A DNA stretch of 17,523 nucleotides from Actinomycetota bacterium (GTDB lineage: Bacteria; Actinomycetota; Thermoleophilia; Miltoncostaeales; Miltoncostaeaceae), in contig SYFI01000047.1 of NCBI GenBank assembly GCA_005800465.1, positions 1-17,523 on the forward strand, read 5' to 3'. Below are positions 1-6,891 of this stretch, piece after piece. The notes under the pieces are model-generated. The model did not search any database, had not been told where the DNA came from, and saw nothing but the letters and a program-made list of their open reading frames with translations. The translations under genes were made by a program, and so were the position numbers. Position 1 is the stretch's first letter. Each line of letters starts with the position of its first letter.

Positions 1-236
1 CAATCAAGGCGAATCCCCAGCGTGTCAAGGAAGTCAACCAGGAGATCGAGCAGATGGGTGCCAAGGTCATCCAGCAATGGGCGGTCCTCGGTCCCTATGA
101 CTTCGTGAACATCGTCGAAGCACCGGACGAGAAGGTCATCGCCCGTGTTTCGGTCGAACTCGCCGCCCGTGGCACAGCGCATTTCCAGACGCTGACCGCC
201 ATCCCGGTGGACGAGTTTCTCGCGCTCCTCAAGTAA
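1..236 (+). CDS. GYD domain protein, 5'-truncated
   Basis: Only the C-terminal 77 residues lie in the window; the reading frame is open from base 3 and ends at TAA 234-236. The central stretch GPYDFVNIVEAPDE, followed by a segment ending in the AHFQTLTAIP strand and an FLALLK tail, matches the small GYD domain family (about 95-100 residues, ferredoxin-like alpha/beta fold). The family has no established biochemical role. Only about 20 N-terminal residues should be missing. The next open frame begins 4 bases after the stop, so the gene may be first in a short co-directional group. The internal ATG at 54 is not the start, because family-like sequence continues upstream of it. Confidence 0.85.
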   Translation, partial: IKANPQRVKEVNQEIEQMGAKVIQQWAVLGPYDFVNIVEAPDEKVIARVSVELAARGTAHFQTLTAIPVDEFLALLK

Positions 237-240
237 TCGC

Positions 241-450
241 ATGCGCGGCCGCCGTGGCGGACTGATAATCGGCGTGGGGCTTGTGGGCCTCGCGGCGTCC
301 CCAATTGCCGCACCCGTGCGTGAGGCCGTGCGGGTGCGCATCGAACGCATACGCCGGCGCTCACCCGACCCGGTGGCGCCGTTCCATGAGGCCCCCTGCT
401 ACGCCCCGCCACCCGGGGGCGATGTCCCGGCCGACCCGGCCGGCGGCTAG
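241..450 (+). CDS. small hypothetical protein with one N-terminal hydrophobic segment
   Basis: This 69-residue frame starts with ATG 4 bases after the GYD gene stop and ends 3 bases before the next gene, so it tiles the gap almost exactly. Third codon positions are strongly G/C, like the neighbours. Residues 1-6 are basic, residues 8-24 are hydrophobic and could be a membrane anchor or signal peptide, residues 27-42 are Arg-rich, and the tail is rich in Pro, Gly and Ala. No clear Shine-Dalgarno sequence is seen. I do not recognise a family. It is supported by position and codon use only and could be non-coding. Confidence 0.5.
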   Translation: MRGRRGGLIIGVGLVGLAASPIAAPVREAVRVRIERIRRRSPDPVAPFHEAPCYAPPPGGDVPADPAGG

Positions 451-453
451 TCG

Positions 454-1161
454 ATGGCGGATGGCCCCTTCACGTGGGAGGTGCTCATCCCGGCGCATCG
501 CATCGTCGTCGGGCTGCTCGGAGGCGAGGTAGTGGAGAGCCGTGCGTCGTCGTCGGCTGGCACCTTCGCCGCGTACCGGAAGTTGGAGGGTGCCGTGCCG
601 GGCATGATCGCGTGGCCCAACACCGTCCTGCTTACCGGTCCTGAACCGATCGTCGTCGACCCGGGTTACCAGATGCAGGGCGACATGCTGGCCGGGGTCC
701 TTGCCGCGCGAGGCATTCCCTCGGAGTCAGTGAGCTCGGTGATCATGACCCAACTGCATTCCGACCACCTGTCGGCTCTGCCCCATCTGTCCGGGGCCAC
801 TGAGGTATGGGTGCACGAGTACGAGATCGATACGGCACATGCACACCACCAGCGGGGAATCCTTGACGAGGCCCCCATCAGGGTGATGACGGGCGATGCC
901 GGAGAGATCCGCCCCGGCCTCACATGGATCCATACCCCGGGACATGCGCCGGGGCACATCGCGGCAATTGTCGAGTGCATTGATGGACGCGTGGTTATCG
1001 CCGGCGACACCCTCGGCCCTGACCCCGAATGGTTTGACGACATGAACCCGCCCGAGGGCCTTGACGAGCGCGAGGATCACCTCCGGGCGTTCGAGGCCAT
1101 CCGGGCCCTTGCACCGGCAATGGTGGTGCCGGGCCACAACCCACCGTTCCGCCTGCCGTAG
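454..1161 (+). CDS. MBL-fold metallo-hydrolase with altered first metal-ligand motif
   Basis: A 235-residue metallo-beta-lactamase superfamily protein, likely a cytosolic hydrolase. The fold landmarks appear in order: IVVDPGY near residue 68, the metal-binding motif at 100-105, PGHAPGH with His164, AGDT with Asp185, and PGHNPP with His228. The usual HxHxDH motif reads QLHSDH here, so the first zinc-1 ligand His is Gln100, while His102, Asp104 and His105 are kept. A Gln at this place is known in the GOB class B3 lactamases, so activity is not excluded. The overall layout resembles lactonase-like or generic MBL hydrolases, and the substrate cannot be told. The ATG at 454 has no evident SD. Confidence 0.9.
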   Translation: MADGPFTWEVLIPAHRIVVGLLGGEVVESRASSSAGTFAAYRKLEGAVPGMIAWPNTVLLTGPEPIVVDPGYQMQGDMLAGVLAARGIPSESVSSVIMTQLHSDHLSALPHLSGATEVWVHEYEIDTAHAHHQRGILDEAPIRVMTGDAGEIRPGLTWIHTPGHAPGHIAAIVECIDGRVVIAGDTLGPDPEWFDDMNPPEGLDEREDHLRAFEAIRALAPAMVVPGHNPPFRLP

Positions 1162-1217
1162 CCGGGCACCCGCTGCCGGTGGGAGGGATGCGGTGAGTAT
1201 TGACGAATCGGGATCAG

Positions 1218-1601
1218 ATGGATCTCCGTGAAATCACCCGTGAGCAAAAAATGCTGGGCGCAGCGATCGCCATGCTTCTGTTCATCGTCTCGCGGTTTTT
1301 GAAGTGGCAATCGGTGGGGCCCTTCTCGGGCTCCGGTACCGACATCGGCTCGTGGCCCATTGCCATTATCCTGGCGCTGGTCGATGGGGGTGTGCTCGCC
1401 GCAGAGGCGCTCGGGATTGATCTGCCGGGCCGTTTTCAGGTCACCAGTCTGGCGGCGTATCTCATGTCGCTGCTGGTCTTCTACGTCATCGTGTTCATAT
1501 TCGCGATCGACGGACCCGCGTACGGCATCTGGCTCGCACTCATCTTCGCCGTTGTGGGCCTCGCGCTGGCGCTCTCGCTGCACCGGGCCGACGCTCGGTA
1601 A
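1218..1601 (+). CDS. four-helix membrane protein, paralogue 1 of a tandem triplet
   Basis: A small integral membrane protein of unknown function with four hydrophobic segments: LGAAIAMLLFIVSRFL, then about residues 46-64, 75-95 and 101-119. It is similar to the two following genes: a charged N-terminus (REITREQKMLG), an aromatic residue ending helix 1, a loop, helix 2 followed by an acidic/aromatic loop, and a last helix ending in a basic tail (LHRADAR). ATG 1218 is chosen because it puts 30 residues before the Trp that ends helix 1, against 29 and 31 in the paralogues. A TTG at 1200 in the same frame, 12 bases after GGGAGGG, is the alternative and would give 133 residues. Confidence 0.75.
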   Translation: MDLREITREQKMLGAAIAMLLFIVSRFLKWQSVGPFSGSGTDIGSWPIAIILALVDGGVLAAEALGIDLPGRFQVTSLAAYLMSLLVFYVIVFIFAIDGPAYGIWLALIFAVVGLALALSLHRADAR

Positions 1602-1611
1602 CACCGTGGAT

Positions 1612-1628
1612 GGCGCGCCGTACGCGCC
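1612..1628 (+). terminator. GC-rich hairpin after the first membrane-protein gene
   Basis: GGCGCG (1612-1617) pairs perfectly with CGCGCC (1623-1628) around a 5-base loop, 10 bases after the stop of paralogue 1. No T-run follows, so it may be a weak terminator or only an mRNA-end hairpin. Confidence 0.35.
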
Positions 1629-1630
1629 GG

Positions 1631-1636
1631 TACACT
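1631..1636 (+). promoter_or_regulatory. candidate -10 box upstream of paralogue 2
   Basis: TACACT fits the actinobacterial TAnnnT -10 pattern and lies 46 bases before the proposed CTG start of the next gene, just after a hairpin. No convincing -35 is seen. Confidence 0.25.
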
Positions 1637-1676
1637 CGCGGTATCCCGCAGATGTCCGATCGCGAGGGGAAGTCAG

Positions 1677-2063
1677 CTGTCACGGTTCGCCGCACTTGAG
1701 AGATCCGAGTTGCTCGCTGCCATCATTGGCGGGCTGTGGATCGGCAGTCTGTTCCTGCCATGGTTTGGCACGGGCGATGCATCGATCACCGGCTGGAGCC
1801 TCATCGATTCGTCATGGCTCGCACTCGTTGTGGTTGCGGTGGCCGCGGCGCTCATGCTGCTTGATGCTGTGAGCATCGACGGATTCCGCGCACTGCCGGT
1901 GCCGGCGATCGCCACGTTCCTCGCACCCATCGGTCTCTTCTACACCGCCCTGTTTCTCATCGCGGGCGATGACATCCGTTACGGCGCGTGGACCGCGCTC
2001 GGCCTGTCGGCGGGATTCGTCGTCCTGTCGGCCGGGGCATGGACCATCGACCGACGCGGTTAG
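1677..2063 (+). CDS. four-helix membrane protein, paralogue 2, probable CTG start
   Basis: An integral membrane protein of about 128 residues with four hydrophobic segments and the same plan as the genes on both sides: a short charged N-terminus (RFAALERSELL), helix 1 ending FLPW, and a last helix ending in WTIDRRG. The first canonical start in frame is TTG 1710, which has poor SD spacing and would remove the charged N-terminus shared by the paralogues. CTG at 1677 sits 5 bases after AGGGGA (1667-1671 region) and gives 29 residues before the helix-1 Trp, against 30 and 31 in the paralogues. I therefore infer a CTG start. Function unknown. Confidence 0.7.
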   Translation: MSRFAALERSELLAAIIGGLWIGSLFLPWFGTGDASITGWSLIDSSWLALVVVAVAAALMLLDAVSIDGFRALPVPAIATFLAPIGLFYTALFLIAGDDIRYGAWTALGLSAGFVVLSAGAWTIDRRG

Positions 2064-2078
2064 CGCGAAAGGCCTCTC

Positions 2079-2459
2079 GTGAACTATCTCAAGTCAATGG
2101 ATCGTCGTGAGCGCATGCTCGCCATCGCCATCCTCAACGGCGTGTTCATCATCACCATGTTCTTCGAGTGGGGCGGCGGCGGGCTTCGCGCATGGGACGC
2201 CGACGCATCGTGGCTGGTGTTCGTCGTGGCACTCATCGCCGGACTCATGGCGTTGGCGGATGCCTTTGATTACGAGGTACCGCGCATGCCGGGCACTGGG
2301 GTGATGGCCTACCTCACGTCGATCACGCTCTGGTACGTGGTGTTTTCGCTGATGGACATCCATGACCAGTCGTGGGGCATCATCGCGTCGCTCATCGTCG
2401 CGGCACTCTCAACTATCGTCGCCACAATGACCTGGTACGCGGACCGGAGTGGCTCCTAG
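2079..2459 (+). CDS. four-helix membrane protein, paralogue 3
   Basis: A 126-residue membrane protein starting at GTG 2079, with GAAAGG just upstream as ribosome binding site, 15 bases after the stop of paralogue 2. The N-terminus MNYLKSMDRRERMLAIAI is followed by four hydrophobic segments (about residues 13-30, 46-62, 79-97 and 103-119) and a short polar tail (WYADRSGS). It aligns end to end with the two upstream genes at the level of helix spacing, the Trp after helix 1, and the final Trp/basic tail. No known domain is recognised. Three copies in a row imply local duplication and perhaps a hetero-oligomeric membrane complex, which is inference. Confidence 0.8.
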   Translation: MNYLKSMDRRERMLAIAILNGVFIITMFFEWGGGGLRAWDADASWLVFVVALIAGLMALADAFDYEVPRMPGTGVMAYLTSITLWYVVFSLMDIHDQSWGIIASLIVAALSTIVATMTWYADRSGS

Positions 2460-2463
2460 GCAG

Positions 2464-2469
2464 TACCAT
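2464..2469 (+). promoter_or_regulatory. candidate -10 box before the coiled-coil gene
   Basis: TACCAT followed by a run of six T (2469-2474) is an AT-rich island in a GC-rich region, 33 bases ahead of ATG 2502. It fits TAnnnT; no clear -35 is seen. It could start a transcript for the small coiled-coil gene and those after it. Confidence 0.3.
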
Positions 2470-2501
2470 TTTTTGGGAATCGACGCCGAGGAGGGGGAAC
2501 C

Positions 2502-2759
2502 ATGGGATTGATGGACAAGGCAAAGGAAGCCGCAAAGGCTGCCGAGGCCGCCGCACGCAGTGCTGCGAGCGATGCCCGTGACAAGGGCGACGAGTTGATG
2601 CTGAAGCGCAAGGTCAACGCACTGGCCGAGGAACTGGGCCACGTGACCTACCGCCAGCACGACGGACTCACCGACCTCGAGGGCGAGGCCAATCGCCTGG
2701 TCGGCGAGATGCGCGCGCTCTACGTCGAGATCGAGGCAATCAAGGGCCCGGAGTCCTGA
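2502..2759 (+). CDS. small Ala/Lys-rich helical (coiled-coil) protein
   Basis: An 85-residue soluble protein with a strong SD (GAGGAGGGGG) 4 bases before its ATG. Residues 3-37 form an amphipathic Ala/Lys/Glu helix (KAKEAAKAAEAAARSAAS). Residues 38-50 are basic, then comes GHVTYRQHDGLTDLEGE, and a second helix runs over residues 61-80. The whole chain is probably helical coiled coil. Similar small proteins starting MGLxDKAK occur in actinobacteria without known function. It could bind membrane surfaces or partner proteins; that is speculation. It precedes the dedA-like gene by 30 bases, which fits co-transcription. Confidence 0.75.
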   Translation: MGLMDKAKEAAKAAEAAARSAASDARDKGDELMLKRKVNALAEELGHVTYRQHDGLTDLEGEANRLVGEMRALYVEIEAIKGPES

Positions 2760-2789
2760 TTCGTGTGATCCCGGGCGTGGAGGGGCACA

Positions 2790-3418
2790 TTGCCTGACCT
2801 CACGGCCCCGATCGTCAACTGGGCGACCGACATGATCGGGTCGTATGGCATCACTGCGGTATTCCTGCTCATGGTGCTGGAGAGTGCCTGCATACCCGTC
2901 CCCAGCGAGGCGATCATGCTGTTTGGCGGTTTTCTCGCCGGACAGGGCAAGGTCACCTTCATCGGTGTGGTGACGGCGGGCGTGCTGGGTAATCTCGTTG
3001 GCTCGTGGATCGCCTACTGGGTGGGCCTCAAGAAGGGTCGCGACTGGGCGCTTCGCTGGCACTGGCTGCACATCACGCCCGAGCGCCTCGACATGGCAGA
3101 TCGCTGGTTCGAGAAATACGGATCGTGGGCGGTGCTCATAGGGCGCGTCCTGCCGATCGTCCGCACCTCATCTCACTCCCCGCAGGCATTGCGCGCATGC
3201 CGTTCTGGCGCTTCAGCATCCTCACGTTTATCGGTTGCATCCCGTGGGTGACCCTGCTCGCATGGCTCGGCCTGCTTGTGGGCGACAACTGGGAGGCCGT
3301 GCAGCAGAAGCTGCACTACTTCGACTACGCGGTGGCTCTGGTCATCATCGGCGGCATCGTGTGGATGGCGCTGCGGTACCGCTCGCGTCGGGCCGCGGCC
3401 GGCAGTACGGGGAGCTGA
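2790..3418 (+). pseudogene. DedA/SNARE-associated-type membrane protein, one-base frameshift
   Basis: TTG 2790 follows GGAGGGG at good spacing. Frame 1 gives a DedA-family N-terminus (YGITAVFLLMVLESACIPVP, then GNLVGSWIAYWVGLKKGR and the amphipathic FEKYGSWAVLIGRVLPIVRT). Near 3168 the frame breaks, and the family sequence resumes in the next frame as ISLPAGIARMPFWRFSILTFIGCIPW and ends at TGA 3418. Adding one T to ACCTCATC would restore the expected RTFISLPAG motif and one protein of about 210 residues, the usual DedA length. The rest of both frames is intact with normal codon use, so this is either a very recent lesion or an assembly error. DedA proteins are lipid scramblase or membrane-homeostasis factors. 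Confidence 0.9.
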
Positions 3419-3425
3419 CCTGGCG

Positions 3426-4628
3426 ATGACGGCATTCGCCTGGATCATCGCGCTCATCGCGCTGGGCGTGGCCACGTGGGCCATCATCTTCGCCCGCCGC
3501 GCCGCGGAATCTGCCGGGGATCCCGTGGCCCCGGGTCCCGTTGCGGATGATCCCCACGACGAGGCCCGGCTGTTGGCCGTGTTCGCGGCGCTGCCGGTGG
3601 CCAGCGTGCGTGTGGATGCGGCCGGGATCATCACTGCTGTGAACCCGGCCGCGCTCACCACTTTCCCATTCCTTGACGACGGGCTGGGAATTCTTAAGGC
3701 CTTTGGCGACCACCAACTGTCCGCCCGGGTGCGTGACGCTGTGCGCACCGGCGACCCCGCGCGGTTCGACCTGCGTCTCTTTGTGGAGGGGCGCCGCACG
3801 TTCAGGGTGACCCTTGCCCCATTCGATGTGGAGGGCGAGCGCGAGGTGCTCATTACGCTCACCGACACCAGCGAGGCCACCGCGTACCAGGAACTGCGCT
3901 CCCAGTTTGTGACAAATGTGTCGCACGAGCTGCGCACTCCACTCACGGGACTTCGCGGAATGCTTGAGGCGCTCGAGGACCCGGAGATGCCGCTTGAACT
4001 GCGCGACGACTTCGTACGTCGATCACGGTTGGAGGCCGAGCACCTGGAGGCGCTCATCGACGACATCCTGTTTCTGTCGGAGATTGAGGCAGCGCAGGGC
4101 GATCCGCTGGGAGAGCGCAGCGACGTGGCGTCGGTCGCGCCCAAGGTGATCTTCGTTCTCGAGGGTGAGGCGGGCGAGCAGGGTGTGACATTGATCAATG
4201 AGATCGGCGAGCCCATGTGGACGCCGCTCACCGATCGCATGACGCTGATGGTGGTGCGGAACCTGCTGGAGAATGCGGTGCGGTACGCGGGCCCCGGTGC
4301 CACTGCGGTGCTGCGCGCCCGGCGCGTGGGAGACTGTGTGGCCATCGAGGTGGAAGACAACGGGATGGGGATCGCAGAGAAGGATCTTCCCCACGTGTTT
4401 GAGCGCTTTTACCGGGCAGACCCATCGAGGTCACGCAAGCTTGGTGGCACGGGGCTTGGCCTGTCGATCATCAAGCACATCGCCGACCGGCTGGGGGGCG
4501 AGACCGAGATGACGTCGCGCGAGGGATTCGGCACCACCGTGCGGGTGATCGTGCCCGCAGCGGAGCCCCCGGTGACCGACGTCCCCGGTGACGATGCGGG
4601 GTATCCCGCTGCCCGCGACCGCTGGTAA
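3426..4628 (+). CDS. PAS-containing sensor histidine kinase (PhoR-like)
   Basis: A 400-residue membrane-tethered histidine kinase. Residues 1-22 form one transmembrane helix. Residues 45-150 look like a PAS fold (VRVDAAGIITAVNPAA). The HisKA H-box is FVTNVSHELRTPL with the phospho-acceptor His167. The catalytic domain has an N-box (NLLENAVRYAG, Asn283), a G1 box with Asp311 (EDNGMGI), an F-box (HVFERFYRAD), and a G2 box GTGLGL from about 342. All catalytic residues are present. This is the architecture of PhoR/WalK-type kinases without an extracellular sensor, so the PAS domain probably senses. No response regulator lies in the window, which is unusual for this class. The start is 7 bases after the dedA stop. 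Confidence 0.93.
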   Translation: MTAFAWIIALIALGVATWAIIFARRAAESAGDPVAPGPVADDPHDEARLLAVFAALPVASVRVDAAGIITAVNPAALTTFPFLDDGLGILKAFGDHQLSARVRDAVRTGDPARFDLRLFVEGRRTFRVTLAPFDVEGEREVLITLTDTSEATAYQELRSQFVTNVSHELRTPLTGLRGMLEALEDPEMPLELRDDFVRRSRLEAEHLEALIDDILFLSEIEAAQGDPLGERSDVASVAPKVIFVLEGEAGEQGVTLINEIGEPMWTPLTDRMTLMVVRNLLENAVRYAGPGATAVLRARRVGDCVAIEVEDNGMGIAEKDLPHVFERFYRADPSRSRKLGGTGLGLSIIKHIADRLGGETEMTSREGFGTTVRVIVPAAEPPVTDVPGDDAGYPAARDRW

Positions 4629-4631
4629 CGT
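4626..4631 (+). promoter_or_regulatory. candidate -10 box for the sugar operon
   Basis: TAACGT overlaps the kinase stop codon TAA and fits TAnnnT. A start site about 7 bases on (near 4638) would put the 4642-4672 hairpins at the 5' end of the sugar-operon mRNA. No -35 is recognised. Confidence 0.25.
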
Positions 4632-4641
4632 CAAATGTATC

Positions 4642-4661
4642 GGGCGTCCCATCGGACGCCC
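4642..4661 (+). terminator. perfect 8-bp hairpin between kinase and sugar operon
   Basis: GGGCGTCC (4642-4649) pairs with GGACGCCC (4654-4661) around loop CATC, 13 bases after the kinase stop. No T-run follows. The right arm can instead pair with GCGTCC at 4667-4672, so two mutually exclusive folds are possible. It may terminate the kinase mRNA or act as a leader element of the sugar operon. Confidence 0.45.
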
Positions 4662-4710
4662 TCGCCGCGTCCGGAGGCGATGCGGCGATTCGTACTCCAG
4701 GAAGGATTTG

Positions 4711-5817
4711 ATGGGTATTCCGCTCATGGACATCCGGGCCCAGTACGCGCCACTCCGTGCGCAGCTGGATGCCGAGATCACGGACATCCTCGACACCGGC
4801 ACCTTCATTCTGGGTCCCCGCGTGAAGGCGATTGAGTCCGAGGTGTCGGCGCGCCTCCAGAACCGTCCCTGCGTAGGCGTGGCCAACGGCACCGACGCCC
4901 TCGTTATCGCCCTGCAGGCGCTGGGGGTGGGTCCCGGCGATGAGGTCATTCCCACGCCGTACACCTTCTACGCCACGGCCGAGGCCATCGCACGCCACGG
5001 CGCGGTGCCGGTATTTGTCGACGTCGACCCCGATTCAGCCTGCATAGATCCGGATCTGATCGAGGCGAAGATCACCGACAAGACCAAGGTGATCATCCCG
5101 GTGCATATCTTCGGGCACCCGGCATCGATGACCACCATCCTCACCACCGCCGCCGAGACCGGTCTGTCGGTGATCGAGGATGCGGCACAGGCGTTTGGCG
5201 CCGCCGATGGCGAATGGGCCGTGGGAACCATGGCCGACGCCGCCACCATCTCGTTCTTTCCCACCAAGAACTTTCCGGGCATCGGCGATGGCGGCATGGT
5301 CGTGTGCCGCGACGCTGCGCTCGGTGACCTGGTGCGGCGCCTGCGCTTTCATGGGTCAGAGGACAAGCAGACCTTCACCGAGGTGGGGTACAACTCGCGC
5401 CTCGACGAGATTCAGGCCGCTGCCGTGCGCACGTTCCTGCCCCACGTGAATGACTGGAACGACCGCCGCCGCCAGGTGGCCGACTGGTACCGCGAGTGCG
5501 GCCTGGGTGAGCATGTGACGCTGCCGGCGGAGAAGGGCGCTGCGCGCCACATTTACCACCTGTACGTCATCCGTCACCCCGAGCGCGACCGCATACGCGA
5601 GATGCTGGTAGAGGAGGGCATCGGTGCCGCTGCGTACTACGGCATACCGATGCACCTTCAGCCGGTGTTCAAGGATCTTGGTTACTCGGTGGGCGACCTG
5701 CCGGTGGCTGAGGAGTGGGCGCGGACCGGCCTCGCAATTCCCATGCACCCCAATCTCACGCGGGAGCAGGTGGAGGAGGTCGTGGCCGCCACCGGCCGCG
5801 CTGTGTCGCGCCTGTAG
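4711..5817 (+). CDS. DegT/DnrJ/EryC1/StrS-family sugar aminotransferase
   Basis: A 368-residue PLP-dependent enzyme that transfers an amino group to a keto-sugar nucleotide. ATG 4711 has AGGAAGG 5 bases upstream. Family marks seen are the N-terminal PLMDIRAQYAPL, the cofactor-binding GVANGTDALVIAL, DEVIPTPYTFYATAEAI, VHIFGHPA, the PLP-phenol contact EDAAQAFGA, the Schiff-base lysine Lys186 in FFPTKNFPG.GDGG, and YNSRLDEIQAA. It heads the operon whose third gene is a UDP-HexNAc 4,6-dehydratase, so the expected substrate is the 4-keto-6-deoxy-HexNAc nucleotide (as PglE or WbpE-type enzymes). The exact sugar cannot be decided from sequence. The frame is open upstream to 4588, but that part covers the hairpins and has no family similarity. 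Confidence 0.95.
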   Translation: MGIPLMDIRAQYAPLRAQLDAEITDILDTGTFILGPRVKAIESEVSARLQNRPCVGVANGTDALVIALQALGVGPGDEVIPTPYTFYATAEAIARHGAVPVFVDVDPDSACIDPDLIEAKITDKTKVIIPVHIFGHPASMTTILTTAAETGLSVIEDAAQAFGAADGEWAVGTMADAATISFFPTKNFPGIGDGGMVVCRDAALGDLVRRLRFHGSEDKQTFTEVGYNSRLDEIQAAAVRTFLPHVNDWNDRRRQVADWYRECGLGEHVTLPAEKGAARHIYHLYVIRHPERDRIREMLVEEGIGAAAYYGIPMHLQPVFKDLGYSVGDLPVAEEWARTGLAIPMHPNLTREQVEEVVAATGRAVSRL

Positions 5818-5838
5818 GACACCGGAAGGAGGCCCGCA

Positions 5839-6891
5839 ATCCGGGTCTGGGTCGATGTCACCAACTCTCCGCACGTGCTCATATTCCGGCCGATCATCCG
5901 GCGGCTGGAAGCACGTGGGCATGAGGTGGTCGTTACCTCGCGCGACTTCGCGCAGACCATCGGTCTGCTTGACCGGTATGGAATTTCGCACCGTCCCATG
6001 GGGGCGCACGGTGGCGGCGGGCTGAGGGGTAAGGCCCGGGCGATGACCTCACGGTCATCTGCCCTTGCCAAGATGGTGCGACAGGAGCACTTCAATCTGG
6101 CCGTGGCCCACGGCAGCACCGACCAGCCCGTGGTCGCCCGTCTCGCCGGGATCCCCCAGGTCACAATGTTCGACTACGAGTACGCCGTGGCGATGCACCA
6201 CCTCAACGGCCGTTTTGCCACGCGGGTGCTGGTGCCCGATGCCATTCCCGAGCGCGCACTTGCCCGGTATGGCATCAGGTCACCCAAACTTATCCGCTAC
6301 CCGGGGCTCAAGGAGGAGTACTACCTCGCCGACGAGATCCCCGATCCCTCAAGCGTGATCACCGAACTGGGGCTCGATCCGGATCTGGTGACGGTGGTGC
6401 TGCGGCCTCCTCCGGAGGTGACCCTCTATCACCGGGGAGCGTCCACTGACGTATTTGCACAGGTGGTTGATCGGCTGGAGGCGGAGCGCCCGCGGGTGCA
6501 GACGGTGGTACTGCCACGTACCCAGGACCAACGCGAGGCCCTCACCGCCCGTGGCTTCATGGTTCCTGAGCAGGCGGTCGATGGCCCCGGGCTCATCGCC
6601 GCATCCGACCTGGTGGTGAGCGCTGGCGGCACCATGAACCGTGAGGCCGTGGCGCTCGGAGTGCCGGCCTACAGCCCATTCGCCGGGCGCTTGGGCGCGG
6701 TTGACGCCCGCCTCATCGACGAGGGGCGCCTGCACCGGCTGGAGGATGCCGACGATCTGACGTTTGTGCGGCGCGAGCGCACCGCCGCACCGCCCATGCG
6801 TGACCCGGACCTGCTGCTCGAGCTCATTCTGGGTGCCCGTGACACCGCGAGACGTTCCCGCGCAGGGGATCCGGCTACCATGGGCGCCTGA
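5839..6891 (+). CDS. DUF354 family glycosyltransferase-like protein, probable ATC start
   Basis: A protein of about 350 residues of the DUF354 family, which has a MurG-like glycosyltransferase fold and often sits in polysaccharide loci. The family N-terminus RVWVDVTNSPHVLIFRPII is fully encoded from 5842, but there is no ATG, GTG or TTG between the upstream stop (5817) and GTG 5875, which would cut off the conserved strand. An excellent SD, GGAAGGAGG (5824-5832), lies 6 bases before ATC 5839. I infer an ATC start, or a miscalled ATG. Later motifs are VAHGSTDQPVVARLAGIP, VLRPPPE, and the C-terminal donor-site-like AASDLVVSAGGTMNREAVALGVPA. The stop overlaps the next start as TGATG. It probably transfers the amino-sugar made by its neighbours. 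Confidence 0.88.
   Translation: MRVWVDVTNSPHVLIFRPIIRRLEARGHEVVVTSRDFAQTIGLLDRYGISHRPMGAHGGGGLRGKARAMTSRSSALAKMVRQEHFNLAVAHGSTDQPVVARLAGIPQVTMFDYEYAVAMHHLNGRFATRVLVPDAIPERALARYGIRSPKLIRYPGLKEEYYLADEIPDPSSVITELGLDPDLVTVVLRPPPEVTLYHRGASTDVFAQVVDRLEAERPRVQTVVLPRTQDQREALTARGFMVPEQAVDGPGLIAASDLVVSAGGTMNREAVALGVPAYSPFAGRLGAVDARLIDEGRLHRLEDADDLTFVRRERTAAPPMRDPDLLLELILGARDTARRSRAGDPATMGA

Noticed and set aside
1077..1604. Minus-strand frame over the first membrane paralogue
   Set aside because: Polar Arg/Glu/Gln-rich antisense of a membrane protein; the plus strand shows four hydrophobic helices matching two paralogues.
3173..4360. Minus-strand open frame of 395 residues
   Set aside because: A Ser/Arg-rich shadow of the histidine kinase; the plus strand carries clear kinase motifs.
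4635..4835. Plus-strand frame starting before the sugar operon, possible leader peptide
   Set aside because: It runs 124 bases into the aminotransferase gene out of frame, has no SD and no run of regulatory codons, so it is likely chance.
5875..6891. GTG 5875 as start of the DUF354 protein
   Set aside because: It would delete the conserved first strand and loop of the family, which is encoded just upstream behind a strong SD.
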